A DNA stretch of 11,630 nucleotides from Hydrogenophaga sp. (GTDB lineage: Bacteria > Pseudomonadota > Gammaproteobacteria > Burkholderiales > Burkholderiaceae_C): the NCBI GenBank assembly GCA_020047875.1, contig JAIFNE010000226.1:1-11630 (forward strand). Direction: 5' to 3'. The translations under genes were made by a program, and so were the position numbers. This document shows, in pieces, positions 1 to 7,265 of this stretch. How positions within the stretch are numbered: position 1 is the stretch's first letter; each line of letters opens with the position of its first letter. Under the pieces are notes generated by a model, which searched no databases, had not been told where the DNA came from, and was given only the letters and a program-made list of their open reading frames with translations.

Positions 1-807
1 CGCCATGAAGGCGGCTCGAAATGGATTGGTACCGGCGGCACGTCGCCGTTTGGCAACAGTGGCAAAAATCCGCAGGGCGTGCGCATTGGCGGTAAGGGCG
101 GCAACAAAAGCGCGGTGAAGGTCTGGGAGCAGCGCGCCTACCGGGACTACGACGACACGCAGGAGCTGGGCACGCGCAACATCAAGGTGGCATTGCGTCG
201 CCTGCGCAAGTTCGCGCGTGAGGGCAACGAGCTGGAGCTCGATCTGCCCGACACCATCCGCAGCACCGCGGCCAACGCCGGCTGGCTCGACATCAAGATG
301 ATCCCGGAGCGACACAACAACGTGAAGGTGTTGCTGCTGATGGACGTGGGCGGCTCGATGGACGAGCACATCCAGCGCGTTGAGGAGCTGTTTTCGGCGG
401 TCAAGAGCGAGTTCAAGCACCTGGAGTTTTATTACTTCCACAACTGCGTTTACGACTTCATGTGGAAGAACAACCGCCGCCGCTACGCCGAGAAGTTCCC
501 CACCTGGGACATCATCCGCAAGTACAACAAAGACTACAAGCTGATCTTCGTGGGCGACGCCACCATGAGTCCCTACGAGATCCTTCAGCCCGGCGGCAGC
601 GTGGAATACAACAACGAGGAAGCGGGCGCCGAATGGCTGCAGCGCCTCACCCACGCGTTCCCGAAATTTGCCTGGGTGAACCCGGAGCCGCAGGGTGTCT
701 GGCAATACAGGCAGAGCATTGGTGTGATCCAGCAGCTCGTCGGCCAGCGCATGTTTCCGCTGACCTTGAAGGGACTGGAAGACACCATGCGCATGCTCTC
801 GAAATAG
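1..807 (+). CDS. VWA domain-containing CoxE-like protein (5' partial)
   Basis: The frame is open from base 1, so the true start lies upstream; 268 residues are visible, ending in TAG at 805-807. It begins with a Gly-rich segment (GTGGTSPFGNSG) typical of the long N-terminal part of this family. A von Willebrand factor A fold follows: a hydrophobic strand leads into a MIDAS-like D-V-G-G-S (bases 343-357, visible residues 115-119), and a later strand ends in FVGDA (Asp at bases 556-558). The canonical metal motif is DxSxS; here the first Ser is Gly, which I believe is usual in this family. No signal peptide or membrane segment is visible, so it is probably cytoplasmic. Relatives are typically encoded beside a MoxR-type AAA ATPase and thought to act with it as a chaperone or metal-insertion pair; that partner would lie left of the window. 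The exact substrate is unknown. The tamA start lies 6 bases after its stop, suggesting co-transcription. An ATG at 79 is internal, not the start. Confidence 0.85.
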   Translation, partial: RHEGGSKWIGTGGTSPFGNSGKNPQGVRIGGKGGNKSAVKVWEQRAYRDYDDTQELGTRNIKVALRRLRKFAREGNELELDLPDTIRSTAANAGWLDIKMIPERHNNVKVLLLMDVGGSMDEHIQRVEELFSAVKSEFKHLEFYYFHNCVYDFMWKNNRRRYAEKFPTWDIIRKYNKDYKLIFVGDATMSPYEILQPGGSVEYNNEEAGAEWLQRLTHAFPKFAWVNPEPQGVWQYRQSIGVIQQLVGQRMFPLTLKGLEDTMRMLSK

Positions 808-813
808 GCATCC

Positions 814-2829
814 ATGAACCCCGCAGCCGTCCTCCGTGTGCGGAGCACACGCTGGCTCCTGCTGCTGACGTTGTGCGGACTGTTGCCGCCGTCGCTCGCC
901 AGGGCGCAAATGCCCGCTTCTACAGATACCGCCGCCCTGGCAGCTGAAGAGCCCTTGCACGGCGAGCCCGCCGCGGCAACCGACAACAGCGCAAGCCCCG
1001 CCAGCGCGCCGCGCGCCGCGCGCACCGGCGCCAGCCGCCCGCCACCCGAGCCGCGCTTTGCCATCGATCTGCAAGCGCCCCAGAGCCTGCGGGATTTCCT
1101 GCTGCGCCACCTGGAGCTGCAGCGTTTTCGAACGCTGCGCGACCTCGACGCCCCGGAACTCAGCCGCCTGCTGGCGCAGGCACCAGACAACCTTCGGGAT
1201 CTGCTGGGCACGCAAGGCTACTTTTCACCCCAGATCGTGGTGGACCTGACAGCGGCAACGGCAGCGCCAATGCCCGAAAACAGCCGGCCGTTTCTGGGCA
1301 CGGTCATCTTGCAGGTTGAGCCCGGCCCCCAGACCCGGATCGCCTCGGCCCAGGTCTACTTCCGTGGCGACATCGCCACCGCGCCCGAAGCCGCTTCCCA
1401 GCGCGAGGCCATTGAACGCAGCGCTGCCATCGTGGGCGACCCGTTCACCCAGGTGGCCTGGGACAACGCCAAGTCGCAGGCGGTGCGCGCGCTCACCGCC
1501 CAGCGCTACCCGGGCGGTCGGGTTTACAACAGCCTGGCCGACATCGATCCCCTGGACCACAGCGCGCGGCTCTACCTCGAACTCGATTCGGGCCCACCGG
1601 TGCAGGTGGGTGCTGTGCGGGTGGAGGGCATCGGGCGCTACGACCCGGCGGTGGTGGAGCGCCTGGTGCGCCTGGCGGGCCTCGCACCCGGCACCGACTA
1701 CAACCTCAACAACCTGCAGGCCGCGCAGCAGCGCCTCGCCGACACCGGGTATTTCGACTCGGTATTTGTCACGATGGAACCCCAGGCCAGCGGTGAGCCA
1801 GCGCCGGTGGTGGTGCAGGTGCGCGAGGGCAAGCAGCAAAAACTGGTGTTCGGCGTGGGCGGCAGCACCGACAGCGGCGCGCGCCTGTCGCTGGAACACA
1901 CCCACCTGCGCGTACCGGGCATCGACTGGCGCGCGCTGAGTCAACTCCGGCTGGAGCGAGACGACAGCCTGCTCAGCACCCTCTGGAGCGCCCCGGTGGA
2001 TCGCGCGGGCTGGCGCTGGATCACCAGCGCCCAGGTGGCGCGCCAGGTGGACGGCTTCGACACCACCACCAGCCAGCGCCTGCGCCTGGGCCAGTCGCAG
2101 GAAGCCACGCAGCAAGACCGCAGCTTCTTCCTGCAATACGACCGCGCGCGGGTGAAGAACAGCGTGCTGCGCATCATCAAGCCCGAAACCACCGACTCGG
2201 CCATTTCCGCCAACTACGCCTGGACCCGGCGCCGTTTCGACAGCACGCCATTCCCCAGCAGCGGCCACGGCCTGAGCGTGGAGCTGGGGGTGGGCGCCAC
2301 GCTGGGCCAGCAGCAACAGCCGTTTGTGCGTTCCATGGCGCGCTGGCTGGGCTACTGGCCGGTGGGCACCGGGCCGATCAGCACCACCACGCCAGACGCC
2401 GCTGCGCTGCCGGCAGGCCGGCTCGCCTTGCGTCTGCAGGGTGGCGTGGTGTGGGCGAAACGCGATGCACCGATTCCCGATACCCAGCTGTTCCTGACCG
2501 GTGGCGACACCACCGTACGCGGCTACGGCCTGCGCAACATCGGCGTGCCGCAGGCCGACGGCGGCGTCTCGCCAGGGCGCTACCTAGCGGTGGGCAGTGT
2601 CGAGTGGCAGCGCCCGGTGGTGCGCAACGGCGAGCGCACCGCCTGGGAAACCGTGCTTTTCCTCGACGCCGGCGCGGTGGCCGACCAGCCCAGCGATCTG
2701 CGCGCCCGCGTCGGCGTGGGCGCGGGCGTTCGCTACAACAGCCCGGTGGGCCCGATACAGGCCGACCTCGCGTACGGCGTAACGCCCAAGCGCCTGCGGC
2801 TTCACCTGACCGTGGGCTTCACCTTCTGA
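814..2829 (+). CDS. tamA: TamA, outer-membrane Omp85 subunit of the translocation and assembly module
   Basis: A 671-residue precursor. Residues 1-31 look like a Sec signal peptide: basic start, LLLLTLCGLL core, cleavage near SLARA/Q. An Ala/Pro-rich linker runs to about residue 80. Three POTRA-like regions follow, at roughly 82-175, 176-263 and 265-341; the last has the typical RLADTGYFDSV helix-strand turn and ends in VVVQVREG. The rest, about 342-671, is a 16-strand Omp85 barrel. Its conserved loop-6 motif is V-R-G-Y at residues 568-571, and it ends in an aromatic C-terminal strand (VGFTF) as expected of a beta-signal. The length is slightly above that of E. coli TamA, mostly because of the linker. 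The family works with TamB in outer-membrane assembly. tamB follows after 10 bases, which supports TamA over BamA; BamA would also have five POTRA domains. There is no clear Shine-Dalgarno before the ATG, but the signal peptide begins right at it, which fixes the start. Confidence 0.92.
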   Translation: MNPAAVLRVRSTRWLLLLTLCGLLPPSLARAQMPASTDTAALAAEEPLHGEPAAATDNSASPASAPRAARTGASRPPPEPRFAIDLQAPQSLRDFLLRHLELQRFRTLRDLDAPELSRLLAQAPDNLRDLLGTQGYFSPQIVVDLTAATAAPMPENSRPFLGTVILQVEPGPQTRIASAQVYFRGDIATAPEAASQREAIERSAAIVGDPFTQVAWDNAKSQAVRALTAQRYPGGRVYNSLADIDPLDHSARLYLELDSGPPVQVGAVRVEGIGRYDPAVVERLVRLAGLAPGTDYNLNNLQAAQQRLADTGYFDSVFVTMEPQASGEPAPVVVQVREGKQQKLVFGVGGSTDSGARLSLEHTHLRVPGIDWRALSQLRLERDDSLLSTLWSAPVDRAGWRWITSAQVARQVDGFDTTTSQRLRLGQSQEATQQDRSFFLQYDRARVKNSVLRIIKPETTDSAISANYAWTRRRFDSTPFPSSGHGLSVELGVGATLGQQQQPFVRSMARWLGYWPVGTGPISTTTPDAAALPAGRLALRLQGGVVWAKRDAPIPDTQLFLTGGDTTVRGYGLRNIGVPQADGGVSPGRYLAVGSVEWQRPVVRNGERTAWETVLFLDAGAVADQPSDLRARVGVGAGVRYNSPVGPIQADLAYGVTPKRLRLHLTVGFTF

Positions 2830-2839
2830 ACGCCGCGCC

Positions 2840-5800
2840 ATGAGTGAACCCACACCGGCGCCCAGAAAGTCCGCGTCACTCGGCGTGGGGCGGTGGCTCG
2901 TCTGGCTGCTTGGCCCTTTGCTCGCGCTGCTGGTGACCAGCGTGGCAACGGCCGTGTGGTGGGCCGGCAGCGAGGGCTCGCTGGCGCGTTCCCTGGGCTG
3001 GGCGCAGGATTTCACGCAACAGCGCAGCGCCCGCACCGGCACGCTGAAGACCGAGGGTGTGCAGGGCAGCCTGCTGGGCGGCGGCGAGATCGCGCAACTG
3101 CGCTGGGCGCGCGACGGCCTGGCGGTGGAGGCCAATGGCGTGGCGCTGCGCCTGGGCGGTGCAGCGGTGTGGCATGCCTTGCTCGGGCGCGGCCTGCACG
3201 CCGAGGGGATGGTGGTGCAGCGGCTGGTGGTGACCGACCAGCGACCGCCGCCCGACACACCCGCCAAGCCGCTGGAGGCGGTCATCCTGCCGCTGGCGCT
3301 CAGTCTGCCGTTCGAGGTTCAACAGGTTGAGATCAACGGTGCGCAGCCGCTGGTGCTGACCGATCTCAAGGGTGAGTATCGCTACGGCGCCAACGACAGC
3401 CCGGAAATCCCTGGTGTGGCAGACGCACACCGCCTGCGCATCGACTCGCTGCAGATCGCTGACGGGCGCTACCAGGGACAACTGGCGATCGGCGCGCAGG
3501 CGCCCATGCCGCTGTGGCTGCAGGCCCAGGGCACGGTGCAGGCCAGCGGGCCGGGCGGCAACACCGTGGCGCTCGAGGCACAGGCGCAGGCCACCGGCAG
3601 CCTGAGCGGCGCCAGCGCCGCGCTCGACTTGCAGGCCCGCGTGGCACCCGCCAACGACCCCGCCAGCACCACACCCACGCTGGTCGGCAGCGCGCGGCTC
3701 ATGCCCTGGGCCGCGCAGCCCCTGCAAAGCGCCGACGCTACCGCGCACCAGCTCAATCTCGCCAGCCTCTGGCCGCAAGCGCCGAAAACCGAACTCTCGG
3801 GCACGCTGCGCGCGGCGCCCGAGGGCGACACCTGGCGCGCGCAAATCGACCTGCGCAACACCGCCAGTGGCCCGGCCGACAGGCAGCGCCTGCCGTTGCA
3901 GCGCCTGCAAGCCACGCTGACCCAGACCGCCGAGCGCTGGCGCGTCGATGCCCTGCAGGCCGAGCTGGGCGGCGGCAGCCTGCAGGCCGAGGGCGAACTG
4001 GGGCGGCGGCCAGAGGGCGGCACCGCGCTGGACAGCTGGCAGGGCAAGCTCACGGCGCGCCGCATCAACCCCGCCCTGCTCTGGAGCACGCTGTCCCCTG
4101 CTTCACTCGACGGCACCCTCGCCGCCCGCACCGGCCCAAACCGCGCGGTGGCGATCGAGGCCCGCATTCAGCCAGCCGGGCGGCAACCGGCCGGCGCCCT
4201 GGCGGGCATGGGCCTGCGCGAGCTGCGCGCCCAGGGCCGCTGGTTGCCCACGGGCGCAGACGCCACCCAGGGCGTGCTCGACCTGACTGAGGCGCGCCTA
4301 CTTTTGACCGACGCCGAGCTCCAGCTGCGCGGCCGCTTCGACACCGCAAGCCGCGCCTGGGACGGCAGCGGCCAGCTCAGCCTGCCCGGCACACAGGGAG
4401 AGTGGAAAACCCAGCTCGCACACGACCGCGGCCAGGGCCAGATGGGTCTGCGGCTGGACGACGCCGCGCGCACGCTGGCCTGGCTGCGTTCGCTGCAAGC
4501 GCTCCCGCTGGTGGGCCCGGCGCTGACAACCGCCCTCGCACCCCTCGCCGGTCTGGCACCACAGGGCAAAGCCCAGCTCGCGCTGCAGTGGACGGGCGGG
4601 CTGGGTGCACTCGGCTACCCGAGGGGTGCCGGGCGGCCCGCGTTCAACGCCGCGCCCCAGGTGCAGCTCACGCTCAACGTCCCCCGGCTGCTCTGGCAAC
4701 CGGCGGACGGCATGGGCCAGCCGATCGCGCTGGCCGACGCCCGCCTACGCGCCACCGGCCCGCTCGACGACCTGCAGATCGAGCTGCTCGGCAGCGCCAC
4801 CCAGGCGCCCTGGCGCGCCCAGATCGACACCGCCGCCCGCCTGCGCCTGAACACGGCGGCCGCGCCGCTGGCCAGTGCCTGGCAACGTGGCACGCTGGCA
4901 TTGCAGCGGCTGCACATTCTGGCGAGCGACCGTTCGCGCAGCGACCGCATCACCGACTGGACGCTGCACAGCCCCCAGCCCATCGCCCTGCGCTGGTCAT
5001 CCGACACCACCGGCTCAGCGCCGACACCCAAGCTGGACGCTGGCGCCGGCCGCCTCAGCCTGCTGCCGTCGGTGCGCGCGGTGGGTGATGCGGCCAAAAC
5101 GACCCTGCCCACCCTGGGCGACCAGCCGCTGAGCCTGGTCTGGGACAGCCTGGCCTGGCAGGGCCAGGGGCTTCAGACCCGCGGCCGGCTGCAAGGCCTG
5201 CCGCTGGCTTGGGTCGACGCCCTGGCCACGGCAGAGGGCGCCAGGCTCGGCCCGATGGCCGCAGCCGGGATGGGCGGCGATCTGGTGTTTGACGGGCAAT
5301 GGGACCTGCTGCTTCCCGCCACGGCAGCCGCGCCGTTGAAACTCTCGGCCCAGCTGCAGCGCAGCAGCGGCGACCTCACCGTGTTGCCCGAAACCGGTAC
5401 CGGCGGGGCCGCAGGCGCGCGGGTGGCCGCTGGCGTGCAGACCGCGCGCATCGCACTCGAGGCCCAGGGCTCGCAGATAAAGGCCCAGCTGCGCTGGCGC
5501 AGCGAGCGCCTGGGCGAAGCCAGCGCAGACCTCAGCACCGAGCTGGGCCAGCGCAGTACCGTCCTGCCCCAGGACACCTCATGGCTGGACGCTTGGTGGC
5601 CAGCCAGCGCACCGCTGCAGGGCACACTGCGCGCCGCTCTGCCGCAGGTGGGTGTGTGGTCGGCACTGGCTCCGCCCGGCTGGCGCATGCGCGGCACCCT
5701 GGCGGCAGAGGTTGCCCTCAGCGGCACCCGCGGCGCGCCGCAATACAGCGGCACGCTCAACGCCGACCAGCTCGCGCTGCGCTCGGTGGTCGAGGGCATT

Positions 5801-7009
5801 TCGTTCACCAACGGCGTAATGCGTGCCCGCTTCACCGGCGAGCGCCTCACCATCGACCGCTTCCGGCTCGAGGGCGCACGCGGCACCGAGCAAGGCGGCA
5901 CGCTGGAGGCCAGCGGCAGCGCCGAATGGCGTCCGCTAACCGGCACCACCACACGCCTGCCCGTGATCGACCTGCAGGCCACAGCCGATCGCCTGCGCGT
6001 ATCGACCCGGGTCGACCGCCGACTCACCCTCTCAGGCAAGCTGCGCCTTCAACTCGACGGCCCGGCGCTCACCGTGCGCGGCCAACTCAAGGCCGACAGC
6101 GCCCAGATCACCCTGCCCGACGACCTCGCGCCGTCGCTCGGCAGCGACGTGGTGGTGCGCGGCTCGGGGGTTGCGCTGGAAGACCCCGACGCGCAGCGGG
6201 TGCAGCCCGACGTGCAGGTCGAGCTCGATCTCGGCCCAGCGTTCGAGGTCAGCGGGCGCGGCCTGCAGACCCGGCTGGACGGTGAACTCACGGTGCGCGC
6301 CACGCCAGCCCTGCCCACCCCGCGCCTGCTGGGCGAGGTGCGCGCCGTCAGCGGCACCTACCGCGCCTACGGCCAGCGCCTGACGATCGAGACCGGCGTG
6401 CTGCGCTTCACCGGCCCGCTGGACGACCCCACGCTGGACATCATTGCGGTGCGCCCGCAGGCTGGCGTGCAAGCCGCCACGCAGGCTCAGCGCGTGGGTG
6501 TGCAGATCAGCGGCAGCGCGCAAACGCCACGCGTGCGTCTGTTCGCCGAACCCGACATGCCCGACGGCGAAAAACTCGCCTGGCTGCTGCTCGGCCGCCC
6601 CGCCACCGGCGCTGGCGCCGAGGCGGCGGTGCTGCAGCAGGCCGCCCTGGCCCTGCTGGCCAGCAACGGCAACTCGCTGGACGGCGGCCTGGCCAGGGCC
6701 CTCGGGCTCGACGAGCTTTCGGTGCGCGGCGAATCCAGCAACGCCGACGGCAGCACCAGCGCCGCCGCGTTCACCGTGGGCAAGCGCTTGTCCAACGACC
6801 TGTACCTGGCCTACGAACGCAGCCTGGCCGGCACCCTGGGTACCGTCTCCATCTTTTACGACCTTTCGCGCAGCCTCACCCTGCGCGCCCGCGCAGGCGA
6901 GGAAAACGCGATCGATCGGCGCCGCCCCCCCGAGCCACGTCCGCCCCACCTCTACAATCTCGCCTCGACGTGCCGCCGTAGTTCAATGGATAGAACGAGC
7001 GCCTCCTAA
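2840..7009 (+). CDS. tamB: TamB, inner-membrane-anchored translocation and assembly module protein, with aberrant C-terminus
   Basis: A 1389-residue protein of the AsmA-like/TamB superfamily. Residues 19-41 form one N-terminal membrane anchor (WLVWLLGPLLALL...) after a short positively charged cytoplasmic tail. More than 1000 residues of alternating beta-rich sequence follow, expected to form the periplasmic beta-taco groove that carries lipids or client proteins to TamA. The C-terminal TamB domain (formerly DUF490), about residues 1010-1359, is unmistakable: DMPDGEKLAWLLLGRP at 1239-1254, then VGKRLSNDLYLAYERSL and a strand ending GEENAID at 1359. Family members normally continue with one short strand ending in an aromatic-rich tail and stop. 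Here residues 1360-1389 are instead Arg/Pro-rich and unrelated to that tail. They are read from the spacer and the first part of the tRNA-Arg gene, and the TAA stop at 7007-7009 lies in its anticodon loop. Neither other forward frame supplies the missing strand. Function may still be retained. The gene is probably translated with tamA (10-base gap). Confidence 0.9.
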   Translation: MSEPTPAPRKSASLGVGRWLVWLLGPLLALLVTSVATAVWWAGSEGSLARSLGWAQDFTQQRSARTGTLKTEGVQGSLLGGGEIAQLRWARDGLAVEANGVALRLGGAAVWHALLGRGLHAEGMVVQRLVVTDQRPPPDTPAKPLEAVILPLALSLPFEVQQVEINGAQPLVLTDLKGEYRYGANDSPEIPGVADAHRLRIDSLQIADGRYQGQLAIGAQAPMPLWLQAQGTVQASGPGGNTVALEAQAQATGSLSGASAALDLQARVAPANDPASTTPTLVGSARLMPWAAQPLQSADATAHQLNLASLWPQAPKTELSGTLRAAPEGDTWRAQIDLRNTASGPADRQRLPLQRLQATLTQTAERWRVDALQAELGGGSLQAEGELGRRPEGGTALDSWQGKLTARRINPALLWSTLSPASLDGTLAARTGPNRAVAIEARIQPAGRQPAGALAGMGLRELRAQGRWLPTGADATQGVLDLTEARLLLTDAELQLRGRFDTASRAWDGSGQLSLPGTQGEWKTQLAHDRGQGQMGLRLDDAARTLAWLRSLQALPLVGPALTTALAPLAGLAPQGKAQLALQWTGGLGALGYPRGAGRPAFNAAPQVQLTLNVPRLLWQPADGMGQPIALADARLRATGPLDDLQIELLGSATQAPWRAQIDTAARLRLNTAAAPLASAWQRGTLALQRLHILASDRSRSDRITDWTLHSPQPIALRWSSDTTGSAPTPKLDAGAGRLSLLPSVRAVGDAAKTTLPTLGDQPLSLVWDSLAWQGQGLQTRGRLQGLPLAWVDALATAEGARLGPMAAAGMGGDLVFDGQWDLLLPATAAAPLKLSAQLQRSSGDLTVLPETGTGGAAGARVAAGVQTARIALEAQGSQIKAQLRWRSERLGEASADLSTELGQRSTVLPQDTSWLDAWWPASAPLQGTLRAALPQVGVWSALAPPGWRMRGTLAAEVALSGTRGAPQYSGTLNADQLALRSVVEGISFTNGVMRARFTGERLTIDRFRLEGARGTEQGGTLEASGSAEWRPLTGTTTRLPVIDLQATADRLRVSTRVDRRLTLSGKLRLQLDGPALTVRGQLKADSAQITLPDDLAPSLGSDVVVRGSGVALEDPDAQRVQPDVQVELDLGPAFEVSGRGLQTRLDGELTVRATPALPTPRLLGEVRAVSGTYRAYGQRLTIETGVLRFTGPLDDPTLDIIAVRPQAGVQAATQAQRVGVQISGSAQTPRVRLFAEPDMPDGEKLAWLLLGRPATGAGAEAAVLQQAALALLASNGNSLDGGLARALGLDELSVRGESSNADGSTSAAAFTVGKRLSNDLYLAYERSLAGTLGTVSIFYDLSRSLTLRARAGEENAIDRRRPPEPRPPHLYNLASTCRRSSMDRTSAS
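6953..6958 (+). promoter_or_regulatory. Possible -10 element of the tRNA-Arg promoter
   Basis: TACAAT matches five of six bases of the sigma-70 -10 consensus and lies 13 bases before the mature tRNA 5' end, a sensible distance for a short leader. No good -35 hexamer is seen 16-18 bases upstream. The site falls inside the extended tamB reading frame, supporting the view that this part of the frame was originally spacer. Confidence 0.4.
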
Positions 7010-7046
7010 GCGCTAGATACAGGTTCGATTCCTGTCGGTGGTACCA
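6972..7046 (+). tRNA. tRNA-Arg, anticodon CCU (reads AGG), CCA encoded
   Basis: The 75 bases fold as a full cloverleaf. The acceptor is GCCGCCG (6972-6978) with CGGTGGT (7036-7042). The D stem is GTTC/GAAC (6981-6984, 6993-6996) and the anticodon stem AGCGC/GCGCT (6998-7002, 7010-7014). The loop CTCCTAA has anticodon CCT at 7005-7007. The variable region is four bases. The T stem is ACAGG/CCTGT around the loop TTCGATT. The discriminator is A, followed by genomic CCA at 7044-7046. Two acceptor pairs are G-U wobbles (1:72 and 4:69). The 5' part is overlapped by the tamB reading frame, which ends in this anticodon loop. tRNA-Arg genes of this kind are frequent integration sites for genomic islands. 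Confidence 0.95.
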
Positions 7047-7051
7047 AATTC

Positions 7052-7090
7052 AAAGCCGGAAGGGTTCAAAGCCTTCCGGCTTTTTCTTTT
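7052..7090 (+). terminator. Intrinsic terminator after tRNA-Arg
   Basis: A perfect 10-bp stem, AGCCGGAAGG (7054-7063) with CCTTCCGGCT (7072-7081), extends by A-T pairs on the outside. It encloses an 8-base loop and is followed by TTTTTCTTTT. It begins six bases after the tRNA CCA and would end tRNA transcription, and any read-through from tamB. The opposite strand also has a fairly T-rich flank, so it may serve the minus-strand gene ending at 7266, though it lies far from that stop. Confidence 0.9.
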
Positions 7091-7150
7091 TCCCCTATGA
7101 GAACGCGTTTTCCTGGTGCGCCAACCTGTGGAACAGCCCAAGGTCATTCG

Positions 7151-7200
7151 AGGGGATGTGGGGGCACATCTGGGGGTACGAAACCCAAGTTTGGGGGCAC
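7151..7200 (+). repeat. G-run cluster with three TGGGGGYAC repeats behind tRNA-Arg
   Basis: Three direct repeats are seen: TGGGGGCAC at 7159-7167, TGGGGGTAC at 7171-7179 and TGGGGGCAC at 7192-7200. A fourth run, GGGG, is at 7152-7155. The third copy is preceded by a short inverted repeat, CCCAA-GT-TTGGG (7184-7195). The surrounding non-coding stretch 7091-7265 holds no convincing gene, and the small frames crossing it have no recognisable protein character. The cluster could be protein-binding repeats left from an integrated element, a possible G-quadruplex (the last loop is long), or chance. The function is unknown. Confidence 0.5.
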
Positions 7201-7265
7201 TTCGCTGATCCCCAAAATGCGCTACCCCGTTGGGCAACAGCAGGGGACGGAGGAAGCGCTGACCG

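Noticed and set aside
1225..2316. 363-codon minus-strand frame inside tamA
   Set aside because: It is antisense to clear POTRA and barrel coding sequence, with low-complexity Ala/Gly/His/Arg content typical of a reverse-strand shadow.
6925..6931. C7 run as a slippage or sequencing-error site that could restore the tamB end
   Set aside because: It lies after the point where the canonical tail is already lost. Shifting the frame there gives either further non-family sequence or a stop in the tRNA, not the missing strand.
7049..7073. Direct repeat TTCAAAGCC (7049-7057 and 7065-7073) as a possible att core or duplication
   Set aside because: Both copies belong to the terminator hairpin region and do not match the tRNA 3' end, so no att pair is supported.
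7013..7237. Small minus-strand frame ending in the peptide DRNRTCI
   Set aside because: Its end is the reverse reading of the tRNA-Arg T-arm and terminator, a recurrent false gene next to tRNAs.
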